From a virus, in IMG/VR virus record IMGVR_UViG_3300019458_000021, positions 62,001 through 126,000 of that record: a DNA stretch of 64,000 bases. One strand, written 5' to 3'. Below the pieces are notes generated by a model, which ran no database searches, was not told the origin of the DNA, and worked only from the letters and a program-made list of their open reading frames with translations. Positions 34,411-42,594 of this stretch are shown here, piece by piece. A program made the translations under genes and the position numbers. Numbering within the stretch: position 1 is the first letter of the stretch; each line of letters begins with the position of its first letter.

Positions 34411-35838
34411 TTATCTTCGCCAAAACTTACCGCGCGGAATCGTCTTACCACGTTCAGAACGTCCTACCTGTGTGCTTGTATAAGGAAACTCCGGATCATG
34501 TGTAAAGTCATTCTTGGTCATTGTTCGTGCCCACGGTTCGTGCGCTGGAACACGACTTGTCCACATCGCATTCTGTGAATTGGCCGTTGTTGCAACAGCA
34601 GCACTTGGACCATTGTGATGAATTGTTGGTGCTGTTTCAATGATAGCCGCACCTGCATTTTGGTGTGTAGTTCCACCGGACGTTAACTTCAGATCGGAAC
34701 CCGAACGAACATTGATCTCTTCGAGCGTATCCATGTACATGCTCTTTGATGCCCGCATCCGAATATTTTCAAGCGTTTTCACGTTGATGTCTTTCTTTGC
34801 CTGCATCCGAATTTCGCCATCGGAATACATGTGAATTCCATTCTTCGCAAACATTCGAATCGAGTCATCGCTTGTGAAGTTTATTCCTTGCTTTGCATGG
34901 ACATTGACTTTGTTGTCGGTGTAGATGTCGATGTTTCCTTCCTGATCCATCTCAATCCAGTTCTTGCCTTTGGCTGTTGCGATGTAAACACGCTCGTTTG
35001 TATCATCCATCAAAATTTGATGTCCGGAAGTGGTACGGAATCGAACTCGGCAGTTCTTTTGACTGTCGTCCATTGCAATCGCATGGAACCCAGGCGTCGT
35101 CCATGCATATGTTTCTGAATCGAGATTGCCTTCTCCAAACAACCCCTCATAATCAGGGTCCTGGCGACTAATCTGGTAACCTTGAGAGGTCGTCCACCCA
35201 TCAAACGTTACATCCTTGTCGTCAGGCACATTACTTGTTGATGTTGGCAAAGCAGAAACGTCAATTGCACTCACTGCGTTGTCTGCAACGCGTGTTCGCC
35301 ACTCAAAATTTGGCTCACTCTTTGGAAATGCCTCTCGCATGTTAACGTTAAGTGGTTCAATGTACTTTTCATCAGATGTATACGGGCCAAAAGGACGACG
35401 GTTATCAGATTTTTGCAGAGCAGGATGATCTTCATACATGAATCGACCATGCGGCATTGTGTGCGGACGGAACTGATCATAGATTCCACCAACACACACG
35501 CGCAGGTTTGGATCACCGTCAATGAACATTACGACAACTTGGGCGCCTACCTTAGGCCGCGCCCAAAATCCATAACCAACGGCACCGTCAGATGTCGTAT
35601 CGCCAGGACCGCGCGCACCGACAGTCGTGCTACCAGCAAACGGTGATACGTAAACTGCCCACGGCAAGTCTTCGATTTTCATCCGCATGTTTTCGCCAAG
35701 CGTCGCACAAACGACACGAATTCGTCCCATTTGCTGCGGGTCGTTTGTGTCAACCACCGTGCCAATTGTTACAACACCATCGAATGATGAGCGAGGTGCT
35801 GCTTCGCTTTGGTATGTGTCTAGTTGTCTTGTTCTCAT
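34411..35838 (-). CDS. 5: central spike protein gp5-like, without lysozyme domain
   Basis: 475 residues. An N-terminal OB-fold (about 20-130: GVVTIGTVVDTNDPQQMGRI to GAQVVVMFIDGDPNLRVCVGG) is followed by a central part. Then a beta-helix needle of regular short repeats runs from about 300 to 400 (RMFAKNGIHMYSDGEIRMQAKKD and similar). T4 gp5 (575) carries a lysozyme domain between the OB-fold and needle; none is seen here. The muralytic activity appears to be on the neighbouring hub protein instead. The start overlaps the hub stop. Confidence 0.88.
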   Translation of the reverse strand: MRTRQLDTYQSEAAPRSSFDGVVTIGTVVDTNDPQQMGRIRVVCATLGENMRMKIEDLPWAVYVSPFAGSTTVGARGPGDTTSDGAVGYGFWARPKVGAQVVVMFIDGDPNLRVCVGGIYDQFRPHTMPHGRFMYEDHPALQKSDNRRPFGPYTSDEKYIEPLNVNMREAFPKSEPNFEWRTRVADNAVSAIDVSALPTSTSNVPDDKDVTFDGWTTSQGYQISRQDPDYEGLFGEGNLDSETYAWTTPGFHAIAMDDSQKNCRVRFRTTSGHQILMDDTNERVYIATAKGKNWIEMDQEGNIDIYTDNKVNVHAKQGINFTSDDSIRMFAKNGIHMYSDGEIRMQAKKDINVKTLENIRMRASKSMYMDTLEEINVRSGSDLKLTSGGTTHQNAGAAIIETAPTIHHNGPSAAVATTANSQNAMWTSRVPAHEPWARTMTKNDFTHDPEFPYTSTQVGRSERGKTIPRGKFWRR

Positions 35839-38741
35839 GAGATTGTCTCGATATTCACGCCACCGAACGATTCATACGTCTTGATGAATCGTTGCATGCT
35901 AACTTGTCTTTGACCTGGCGCATACGCTCCTGGTAAAGATGCCCATTGTGACTTTAACTTGTTTACGGCCGTAACAATCCGACCTGCTTTAATGTCGTTA
36001 AACGCATTGAAGTTTTTGAAGATTTGTTCGCACGCTTGATCTTGGCTGTCTGCACCAAAATCTGTCAAACCAAGCTGCGCTTTGATTGCGTTCCAAGTCG
36101 TTAGAACGATCTGATATCCACCAGCAGCACTTGATGGAAGAACAACCTTCTTGTTTGTGGTATCTTGCGTACCTCTCAAAGTGTCGATAAATGCCCTTGT
36201 TAGACCTTCAATCTTAGACACAATCTTTGCTGCTGTCACACGGAAGTTGTCACTGACAACAAGCTGTGGAGTTACTCCAGCAGCTGGATGATCATCGAGC
36301 GATGAACATTCTGTTCCCGGATTAACGATCTTCCGATAGTTGATTGTTCCTTCTTTGGTCAATGTGCCTTCACCTTTTGCAATCGCGTGGCGGAACGCAT
36401 AGAGATTCTTTTGCTCTTGGTCGTTGGTTGGCAGCTGTGGTGCTTCGTCTTGAACAATAACAGGTGTTGGATTTACAACCGTCGAACGTTGTACCTGATC
36501 AGTAGGTGGTGATTCAGGTTGGCCAGTACCACATGGTGCCTTCAACATTTGTTGAGCTTTTTCTTGCGGACATTCAAGCTGCGCTGTTAGACTGTCGTTT
36601 GCTGTCCTTGTGTCTGGTTGACCATCAGCAGACGGTTTCGGCTGCTGACAAGGAACTGTTGAACCAAAACAGTCGACAATTTGTTCTGTGAACGCAACAG
36701 CAGAACGTCGCTTATCGTTCAAGAACGCAAATGTTCCTGGGTCTGGCAGAGCAATCATATTGAGCGTTTGGTTAAACTCTCCCTGCGTAAATTCATGATT
36801 GATTGCATAGATGTAGTAATAGCCTTGAAACCAGAAGTTCGCAGCATAGTTTGAACGATCGCGAAACGCTTGTAGGTCGTCTTGATCGGCAGGCATTTTG
36901 ATGTTAAGCTTTGCAAGCATTGGAAAGTCCCCCATAGACATACCACGAATCTCTCCTTGAGATTCCGCCGGGGCTGACGGCTGCGCAGAGCAAACGTCTA
37001 CATTTCCTGATTTGTCACGAACAACCGCATCAAGAAATCTGAATACCGAATCTGGATTCGACATCTCACTAGCTGTGTGGAGAAATGCCGTATTACCACG
37101 AATCTTAACAGTTGCTTCAGCAACTTCAAGACTAGCATGTTTTGCCATCGTGTAGTTCGCACCAATGTTTTCTCCCGGATACATAGTGTTAAGTCCACGA
37201 CGTTGCGCCTGCGCACCAAAATATAGCGGAATCTTCAACGGCTGACCTGGATTCTGACGATTCTTTTCAGCATTTGGATTGATGTGTGTTGAACTACTGG
37301 GTGCCGCTTCGAGTTGCTGTTTGAACGAGTTAGCAGAAGTTGCTGTCTGCATATACCCCATTCCAAGATTCAACTTCAGATCAAACTCCAGAATATCGGT
37401 GTTTAGTCCGGTGTAAATGTAATCGAAGATTGTCAAATTGTCACTGATCACTTTATCGTTGAACACGCGTTCGTTTTCCGACTTCCCACCAACGAGTTCC
37501 GCAACAAGACCCGCCTTTGGTGACACAAACTGCTTGATCGTATAAACAATTTGGACTTTGTTCTCAAGGGCCCGAAGAGCAGTTTGCACCTTGTATTCGT
37601 ACTTGATCACACTACCCTTACCATCTTTCACGCCGGCCATTTCTTCGAGAATCTGGGGACTGAGTTGCATGACACCACGAATCGCACTTTCAATACTACC
37701 GCCAATGGTTTGCTTAACGTAAGCCTTACCTTTTTCACAATCAACCGTGTCGCGGTACTGTTGAGGGCGATCGGTCACTAGATAACGCTCGTTACAGTAC
37801 ACAGGATCAAGAAGAATAATGTACTCAACCGGTAGATAGTCCGAAACTGTGTTGACAAAGTTCGTACCATCGAGAAGGTGAAGCTTCTGCTCAAAGCAAT
37901 TCTTGTATTCAGTGTATCGATCATTGATATAGATCTGAAGCTGTTGCATTGCATCACGCAACGATGGACCAACCTGCAAAGCAAAACCATCAGCAGCACG
38001 AGAATATTGCGGCAGACGTGTCGCACCATTTGCAAGGCCTACAAATGACAAATCATACGTGCCACCTTGTTCGGTGTAAACACCGGTTAGATCATACGGA
38101 ATGAACATCAACGGACGAACATCAGCGATTGTTTGTGCGATGTCCTGTCTCGTGTTTGGATCGACAGCATATCCAACGAAGAATGGTTTCAACATCCACG
38201 TGACCATTGACGCATCAACGCCCAATGCCTGACAGCATCGAATTACCTGATCAACAAACAGAATGCCACGTGGTTCGGAAACCTTAATGTTGCCTTCAAC
38301 AGCAATAGACGTTCCTGCATCACCGGGAACAGCTTCGCCGGCTGTTACTGACATCCATGTCACGTCTGTAATTGCAAATGCAGCATCTGTAGCTCCAAAG
38401 ATTAGTACGCAGTAATCGTTACTCGTATTGCCGCCATCCAAAGCGCGAGGAGCGTATTGTTCAAGACCTTCAACGTTCCAAAGCTGTGCTTCTTTTGGCC
38501 CTGTTGGATGTTGCCAAGCTGTAACATTTGTTTGTTGAGCGAGCGTTTCTGCAATCTCTGTTGTTCGACAAAGAACCAGTGAGAAAAAATAGCTGTAAGA
38601 GCGCATTTCCGACAAACGGTTGATGTCTACCGCTCGACGGCCTAGAACGCCCTCAGGATGGTCGAATTCCGAAACAGGCGTCCTTTGACGAGGATCCTGC
38701 AGCGGCGCTTCGTTGTCGAACTGTCCGATATTGTCTGGCAT
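35835..38741 (-). CDS. baseplate hub protein with C-terminal lambda-R-type transglycosylase (GH104) domain
   Basis: 968 residues. The first ~690 form the hub part, with text such as YYYIYAINHEFTQGEFNQTLNMIALPD that resembles gp27/VgrG-like hubs. A Pro/Gln-rich linker (about 700-775) follows. The last ~190 residues match phage lambda endolysin R: LYAFRHAIAKGEGT (candidate catalytic Glu791), DDHPAAG, SSAAGGYQIVLTTWNAIKAQLGL, SQDQACEQIF, QWASLPGA. It would puncture peptidoglycan during injection. It is stop-start coupled to gp53 and gp5 genes. The transglycosylase call is strong; the gp27 equivalence is inferred. Confidence 0.85.
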   Translation of the reverse strand: MPDNIGQFDNEAPLQDPRQRTPVSEFDHPEGVLGRRAVDINRLSEMRSYSYFFSLVLCRTTEIAETLAQQTNVTAWQHPTGPKEAQLWNVEGLEQYAPRALDGGNTSNDYCVLIFGATDAAFAITDVTWMSVTAGEAVPGDAGTSIAVEGNIKVSEPRGILFVDQVIRCCQALGVDASMVTWMLKPFFVGYAVDPNTRQDIAQTIADVRPLMFIPYDLTGVYTEQGGTYDLSFVGLANGATRLPQYSRAADGFALQVGPSLRDAMQQLQIYINDRYTEYKNCFEQKLHLLDGTNFVNTVSDYLPVEYIILLDPVYCNERYLVTDRPQQYRDTVDCEKGKAYVKQTIGGSIESAIRGVMQLSPQILEEMAGVKDGKGSVIKYEYKVQTALRALENKVQIVYTIKQFVSPKAGLVAELVGGKSENERVFNDKVISDNLTIFDYIYTGLNTDILEFDLKLNLGMGYMQTATSANSFKQQLEAAPSSSTHINPNAEKNRQNPGQPLKIPLYFGAQAQRRGLNTMYPGENIGANYTMAKHASLEVAEATVKIRGNTAFLHTASEMSNPDSVFRFLDAVVRDKSGNVDVCSAQPSAPAESQGEIRGMSMGDFPMLAKLNIKMPADQDDLQAFRDRSNYAANFWFQGYYYIYAINHEFTQGEFNQTLNMIALPDPGTFAFLNDKRRSAVAFTEQIVDCFGSTVPCQQPKPSADGQPDTRTANDSLTAQLECPQEKAQQMLKAPCGTGQPESPPTDQVQRSTVVNPTPVIVQDEAPQLPTNDQEQKNLYAFRHAIAKGEGTLTKEGTINYRKIVNPGTECSSLDDHPAAGVTPQLVVSDNFRVTAAKIVSKIEGLTRAFIDTLRGTQDTTNKKVVLPSSAAGGYQIVLTTWNAIKAQLGLTDFGADSQDQACEQIFKNFNAFNDIKAGRIVTAVNKLKSQWASLPGAYAPGQRQVSMQRFIKTYESFGGVNIETIS

Positions 38742-39073
38742 TAGGCACCCGATACAACCAATGGTTTCGTCAAGAACTCAGTCTGAACACGTTCACGAGT
38801 TGGAAGAAGGATTTCTTTCCCTTCAGCGAATTCGAGATTTATGTCGACGATGTTGTTATAAAGCAAGATCACCCATGCAAGTGTTGCTTTACCATACACA
38901 TCGTATGCCAATAAGTCGGGACGAACAGCGTATCGCGGTGTAATTGTCAGTTTGATATCTGTCACAGAAGGTGCGTAGATTCGACGTTCCCACCATCCCA
39001 ATCGATCACGGAGCTGTTCTACTGTTCCACCCTGTACGTATCTTCCGTCACGTGTTTGATCTGATCTTGCCAT
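38741..39073 (-). CDS. 53: baseplate wedge protein gp53-like
   Basis: 110 residues, shorter than T4 gp53 (196). The key segment YDVYGKATLAWVILLYNNIVDINLEFAEGKEILLPTRERV has the gp53/LysM-like pattern (YG...W.I...N.I.D, then G..I.LP). It starts at ATG 39073 after AAGGA and has a late promoter motif at 39111-39116, inside the 3' end of the preceding gene. The stop overlaps the hub start (TAATG). Confidence 0.8.
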   Translation of the reverse strand: MARSDQTRDGRYVQGGTVEQLRDRLGWWERRIYAPSVTDIKLTITPRYAVRPDLLAYDVYGKATLAWVILLYNNIVDINLEFAEGKEILLPTRERVQTEFLTKPLVVSGA

Positions 39074-39082
39074 TGTTGTTCC

Positions 39083-39847
39083 TTAGAACGAGTCCAGTTG
39101 ACCCGTCTTGTATTTAATCAGTGAGAATCGTTCAAACTCACGAGGCGAATGGGTTTCTGCCAGTTCAATCGACACATCCCAACGCACAGGACATGGTTGA
39201 CGATAAAGATTCGGAATGTAGTCAACATCATCCGGATACGTAATGCTCAAGCTCGTAAGGACAACAGGAATCTTGTTCAGGTGAACATTTGGCAATCGAG
39301 AACGATCTGTGTCCGGAGCGGAATATGCATATAGGTAAAGAACTTCTGGAGGCGCTCCGAGCAGCTCAAACCCAGTCTTTGACGCTCGAGCGCGCAACGT
39401 CTGAATCTCAGCTGCTTGTGCTGGATCAAGCGCACGTTGCTGTTCGCGCATCATCTGTTGCATTGCACGGTCACGAGCAGTTGCTTCACTCTCCAACTGG
39501 CGTCGCTTGTTCGATTGACTATCTGTCAATGTTGAACTTCCAACACCAAAGAAAGGAAAACGCCACGAACGGAGCAGCTGTACTGCTTCCATGCTTTGTG
39601 TTGCTTCGCCGCTGGTACGTGAAATGAACTTGTGAGAGATGGAAAACGAGCGAGGCTGAGTGTTCTTATACACTTGTATTGCTCCAGGCATGTGAATCGG
39701 CATCACCGGTGTGTACTCTACACCGCCGCTCTCGGTAAACTGAGGCGTGTTGTCAAACACGACTTGTTGAACACGAAACCGGTCATCGCCTGTTGCAATG
39801 TTGTTCAGAGATGACACTAGTCGAACCTTAAAGATGCTGTTGGCCAT
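39083..39847 (-). CDS. baseplate/tail tube-associated protein (gp48/gp54-like, tentative)
   Basis: 254 residues. It has a tube-like opening (FRVQQVVFDNTPQFTESGGVEYTP, MPGAIQVYKNTQPRSFSISHKFISRT), LLRSWRFPFFG, a central Gln/Arg-rich helical insert (about 105-155), and a C-terminal part (LGAPPEVLYLYAYS, LTSLSITYPDDVDYIP, ELAETHSPREFERFSL). Similar proteins occur in T4-like phages at the tube-baseplate junction. The gp48/gp54 role is an inference from layout and position at the head of the baseplate block. Confidence 0.65.
   Translation of the reverse strand: MANSIFKVRLVSSLNNIATGDDRFRVQQVVFDNTPQFTESGGVEYTPVMPIHMPGAIQVYKNTQPRSFSISHKFISRTSGEATQSMEAVQLLRSWRFPFFGVGSSTLTDSQSNKRRQLESEATARDRAMQQMMREQQRALDPAQAAEIQTLRARASKTGFELLGAPPEVLYLYAYSAPDTDRSRLPNVHLNKIPVVLTSLSITYPDDVDYIPNLYRQPCPVRWDVSIELAETHSPREFERFSLIKYKTGQLDSF
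39111..39116 (-). promoter_or_regulatory. late promoter motif for gene 53
   Basis: TTAAATACAA on the minus strand, 38 bp before the gp53 ATG, embedded in the end of the upstream gene. Confidence 0.45.
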
Positions 39848-39866
39848 TTTCCACTCGGTAAATAAG

Positions 39867-39872
39867 TATTTA
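39867..39872 (-). promoter_or_regulatory. late promoter motif at the head of the baseplate block
   Basis: GTAAATAC on the minus strand, 20 bp before the ATG at 39847. Confidence 0.6.
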
Positions 39873-39878
39873 CACCTG

Positions 39879-39906
39879 TTGCCCTAAAGGAAAAATCCAC
39901 TATAAT
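39879..39906 (+). promoter_or_regulatory. sigma70-like promoter of the gp55 gene
   Basis: TTGCCC (39879-39884) and a perfect TATAAT (39901-39906) with a 16-bp spacer, 37 bp before the gp55 ATG. This suggests the late sigma factor itself is made before late transcription. Confidence 0.7.
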
Positions 39907-39942
39907 GACCAGAGAAGCCGTAATTTCACAAGGAAGGCTCGA

Positions 39943-41817
39943 ATGAATAACAAGAAGAAATCGACCAAGAAGGCTAGTGAGAAGCTGTCTTACTACCAGC
40001 GAAAAAAACTAGAACGTCTAAAAGAAGAACGAAGAGCTCTTCGTGAACAACGTAAGAAACAAAAAGAGAAAGAAGCGAAGAACCCTAAAATCGCAAAGCG
40101 CAAAAAATCAAAGAAACAGGGTCCTGACAAAGCCAAAGTCAAGCGCTCTCCTGTTACCAAGCCGAAAAAACAACCTCGTGTTAAAGCAGTTGAGATTCTG
40201 CCTCAACTCGTTGTAGTTGACCTTCCAGAATTGGAGGAAGAGAAACCCATCTACAATCCAACCGCCGCAAGTGCTCTTGCAGGTAAGAATATCTATCTGA
40301 ACAACAGGGACTTGCTTGCTGCTGTCAAAGACAGCAAGAAGAGGGGAGAGATGTCAGATAAGTTGGCTCGAATGCTACAGTTGCTTTGTGCCAAGTATGC
40401 AAAGAAAGGCAACTTTATCAACTACTGTGTTGATAGTGCCACACTAGCACTAACAAAAAGTGGTTGGAAAACACATCAACAAATGACAACGGACGATGAG
40501 ATTCTTTCGTATAACCTGGAAACACAACAGCTGGTATGGTCAAAAGTTCTTGAAGTGTTTCGAAATAACTACTCAAGTACGATGCACAAACTAGCAACAC
40601 AAGGACTCGATGCTCTAGTAACACCAAATCATAAGTTTGTTTCCATAGAACGTGGTTTGATTCCCGTTGAAGACATCATCTGCAATGAACACATCGTTTT
40701 AATGGGACAACCGGTGGCAGATGGTAGTATTATCTATCCCGATGATGTTGTGGAGCTTGTAGGATGGTGTGTTACTGAAGGACACTACAGCACTAAATCT
40801 AAAAAGCGACACTCGATACAGATTTCCCAAAAACAAGGAGCCAAAGCTAACCGAATCCGTGAACTGTTACAGTCACTTGCTATTCCCCATAAGGAATATC
40901 TGAACAAACAGGGGATTATTCTCTTTAACTGTACAGGCGTCTGGATATCAAAAATACATCAAACAATTGCTCCGTCTCGTGTACCTGCATGCGAATTTCT
41001 TTTAGACCTTATTCAAACACAACGACTGTTACTTATCAAAACTATGGTGGCTGGAGATGGATGGATGCGACCATCAGGAGGGATGTCATACGTGCAAAAG
41101 TCCCCCGAACATATTGACGCATTCCTAATGCTCTGTACATTGGCAGGTCAGACTGTTTCTGTCACACCAATGACATACAAAACACCTACCAGTCGAAAAA
41201 ATCCCAATGGCGGTGTTAGCGATGTACTCAGCGTGAACATTTATAGTGAACCTAAAACAACATGTCGTGCGGAGTGGATTGACTTTCATGGTGGAAAGCA
41301 AACAGCTGGCGGTCGCAGGAACGACAAACCGAACCTACCCACCGAGCAATACACCGGACAGATATGGTGCCCACGGACTGAGTATGGAACTTTTGTCGCT
41401 CGTCGTGGCAAGTATATCTACATCACAGGGAATACGTACAATGACGACATGCAAGGGTATGCAATGATGATGCTTGTTCGGACGTGGAACAGTTTCGATC
41501 CTGAACGTAGCGAGAACGCATTTGCATTCTATACACAGTGTATCAAGAGTTCGTTCATTCAATATCTCAACCAAGAGAAACGACAACGAACAATTCGTGA
41601 TATGATGCTTGTCGATCAAGGTCTCAATCCTTCTTTCAGTTATGAAGGTGAGGGCAGTGATCAACATATTCTTGAGGATGAACAGGACTTTTATGCGCAG
41701 AAACGTGCAGCTGATCTGTTAACACGACTTCCTAGAGAATACGAAGAGGGTTCGACAGATGTTGACAGAACCCCCTCGGAACCAGATAATGTTGAGTCTA
41801 ACAATACTGCCAGATAA
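39943..41817 (+). CDS. 55: late transcription sigma factor gp55, interrupted by an intein
   Basis: 624 residues as encoded; removal of the intein (162-497) leaves 288. Extein text fits T4 gp55 (185): YLNNRDLLAAVKDSKKRGEMSDKLARML before the intein and NDDMQGYAMMMLVRTWNSFDPER, then NAFAFYTQCIKSSFIQYLNQEKRQ after it. A Lys/Arg-rich extension of about 85 residues precedes the sigma core and has no counterpart in T4. gp55 directs host RNA polymerase to TATAAATA late promoters with gp33 and the gp45 clamp. The ATG follows AAGGAAGG. Confidence 0.9.
   Translation: MNNKKKSTKKASEKLSYYQRKKLERLKEERRALREQRKKQKEKEAKNPKIAKRKKSKKQGPDKAKVKRSPVTKPKKQPRVKAVEILPQLVVVDLPELEEEKPIYNPTAASALAGKNIYLNNRDLLAAVKDSKKRGEMSDKLARMLQLLCAKYAKKGNFINYCVDSATLALTKSGWKTHQQMTTDDEILSYNLETQQLVWSKVLEVFRNNYSSTMHKLATQGLDALVTPNHKFVSIERGLIPVEDIICNEHIVLMGQPVADGSIIYPDDVVELVGWCVTEGHYSTKSKKRHSIQISQKQGAKANRIRELLQSLAIPHKEYLNKQGIILFNCTGVWISKIHQTIAPSRVPACEFLLDLIQTQRLLLIKTMVAGDGWMRPSGGMSYVQKSPEHIDAFLMLCTLAGQTVSVTPMTYKTPTSRKNPNGGVSDVLSVNIYSEPKTTCRAEWIDFHGGKQTAGGRRNDKPNLPTEQYTGQIWCPRTEYGTFVARRGKYIYITGNTYNDDMQGYAMMMLVRTWNSFDPERSENAFAFYTQCIKSSFIQYLNQEKRQRTIRDMMLVDQGLNPSFSYEGEGSDQHILEDEQDFYAQKRAADLLTRLPREYEEGSTDVDRTPSEPDNVESNNTAR
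40426..41433 (+). mobile_element. intein with LAGLIDADG-type homing endonuclease inside gp55
   Basis: 336 residues (162-497 of the precursor). It begins at Cys162 (CVDSATLALTKSGWKTHQQM, splicing block A), has block B TPNHKF with His230, and ends ITGN with Asn497 followed by Thr498 as +1 nucleophile. The penultimate residue is Gly rather than the usual His. Two dodecapeptide-like endonuclease motifs are present: VELVGWCVTEGHY (Glu279) and LIKTMVAGDGWM (Asp372). Homing into intein-free gp55 alleles is predicted. The host gene stays in frame on both sides. Confidence 0.92.
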
Positions 41818-42538
41818 AACCGCCAGCGGTTTTTGATTTACCACGACAACATTCACTAATGTTATGTAACATTACACCTGTTGCATGTTGTGCGGCTGTT
41901 AGTGATCGAAACGTTCTAATTAGAATACCATCAAGTGATAATTGCCGAACTGTGCGAAAATATTTCTTTGAGAAAATCGGAGGCGAAGATCCATAATAAC
42001 ACCATAAAAAACCACCCGCCGATCTTCTCTTTCCCTTGCAACACTGACTGATGTACGAGGCGTTTGCTTTCGTCACTTCACTTGCCAATTTGCATGACGA
42101 GAAACTTGCAAGCAACTTTCCGTCAAGCGAATATTGCGAAACTGGTTTCTCTATGATCGGCAAATATCCACGTTTTCCTTTCATCTTCGTACTTAGGATT
42201 TTGCGTCGAACATTAGTCCACGCGGTAGAGTTTCCTTCACCACCTTCAGTCAGATTACATAGAATACCGGTGTGATTTATCAATCGCCCGTAGTAACTTA
42301 TCAGTTCTTTCTCTTTTTGAAAAGCCTCCGCTTCACTTACATTAATTAAAACTTTTTCGTATACAGGCTTCTTTCCTCGTTGATAGAGCTTACATAACTT
42401 ATTTTTCAACAAAGGATTTGTCAATCGACTTCGCACACGATTATGCTCGTACATACGCGTTCCTGAACCTTTACCTACGTAGAAAGGTTGTCGCGAATCC
42501 GGATCTATAATACAATACGTGTAGAAATTTCTATTCAT
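41798..42538 (-). CDS. GIY-YIG homing endonuclease with NUMOD-type repeats
   Basis: 246 residues. The N-terminal nuclease has FYTYCIIDPDSRQPFYVGKGSGTRMYEH (the GIY-YIG variant YTY...YVGKG with Arg28) and a later Glu in EAFQKEKELISYYG. Two C-terminal NUMOD1-like DNA-binding repeats follow: VSQYSLDGKLLASFSS to AGGFLWCYY, and VRQLSLDGILIRTFRS to AGGFIWQYC. It is a free-standing mobile endonuclease lying opposite and 20 nt overlapping the 3' end of gp55. The ribosome binding site is weak. Confidence 0.88.
   Translation of the reverse strand: MNRNFYTYCIIDPDSRQPFYVGKGSGTRMYEHNRVRSRLTNPLLKNKLCKLYQRGKKPVYEKVLINVSEAEAFQKEKELISYYGRLINHTGILCNLTEGGEGNSTAWTNVRRKILSTKMKGKRGYLPIIEKPVSQYSLDGKLLASFSSCKLASEVTKANASYISQCCKGKRRSAGGFLWCYYGSSPPIFSKKYFRTVRQLSLDGILIRTFRSLTAAQHATGVMLHNISECCRGKSKTAGGFIWQYC
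41816..41833 (+). terminator. probable terminator after gp55
   Basis: Stem AAAACCG/CGGTTTT with loop CCAG and a run of T, starting in the gp55 stop codon; it overlaps the 3' end of the convergent GIY-YIG gene. Confidence 0.5.
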
Positions 42539-42556
42539 AATAAGAAGTTCCGTAAA

Positions 42557-42562
42557 TATTTA
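42557..42562 (-). promoter_or_regulatory. TAAATA motif within a palindrome upstream of the GIY-YIG gene
   Basis: CGGTAAATATTTACGG (42550-42565 region) reads as a TAAATA motif on both strands, 19 bp before the GIY-YIG start. Confidence 0.4.
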
Positions 42563-42594
42563 CCGTAATGAATGGTATTTATAAGGAGACTGCC

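Noticed and set aside
42568-42594. ATG at 42568 as the gp47 start
   Set aside because: No ribosome binding site before it, whereas AAGGAG lies ideally before the in-frame TTG at 42595; not fully excluded.
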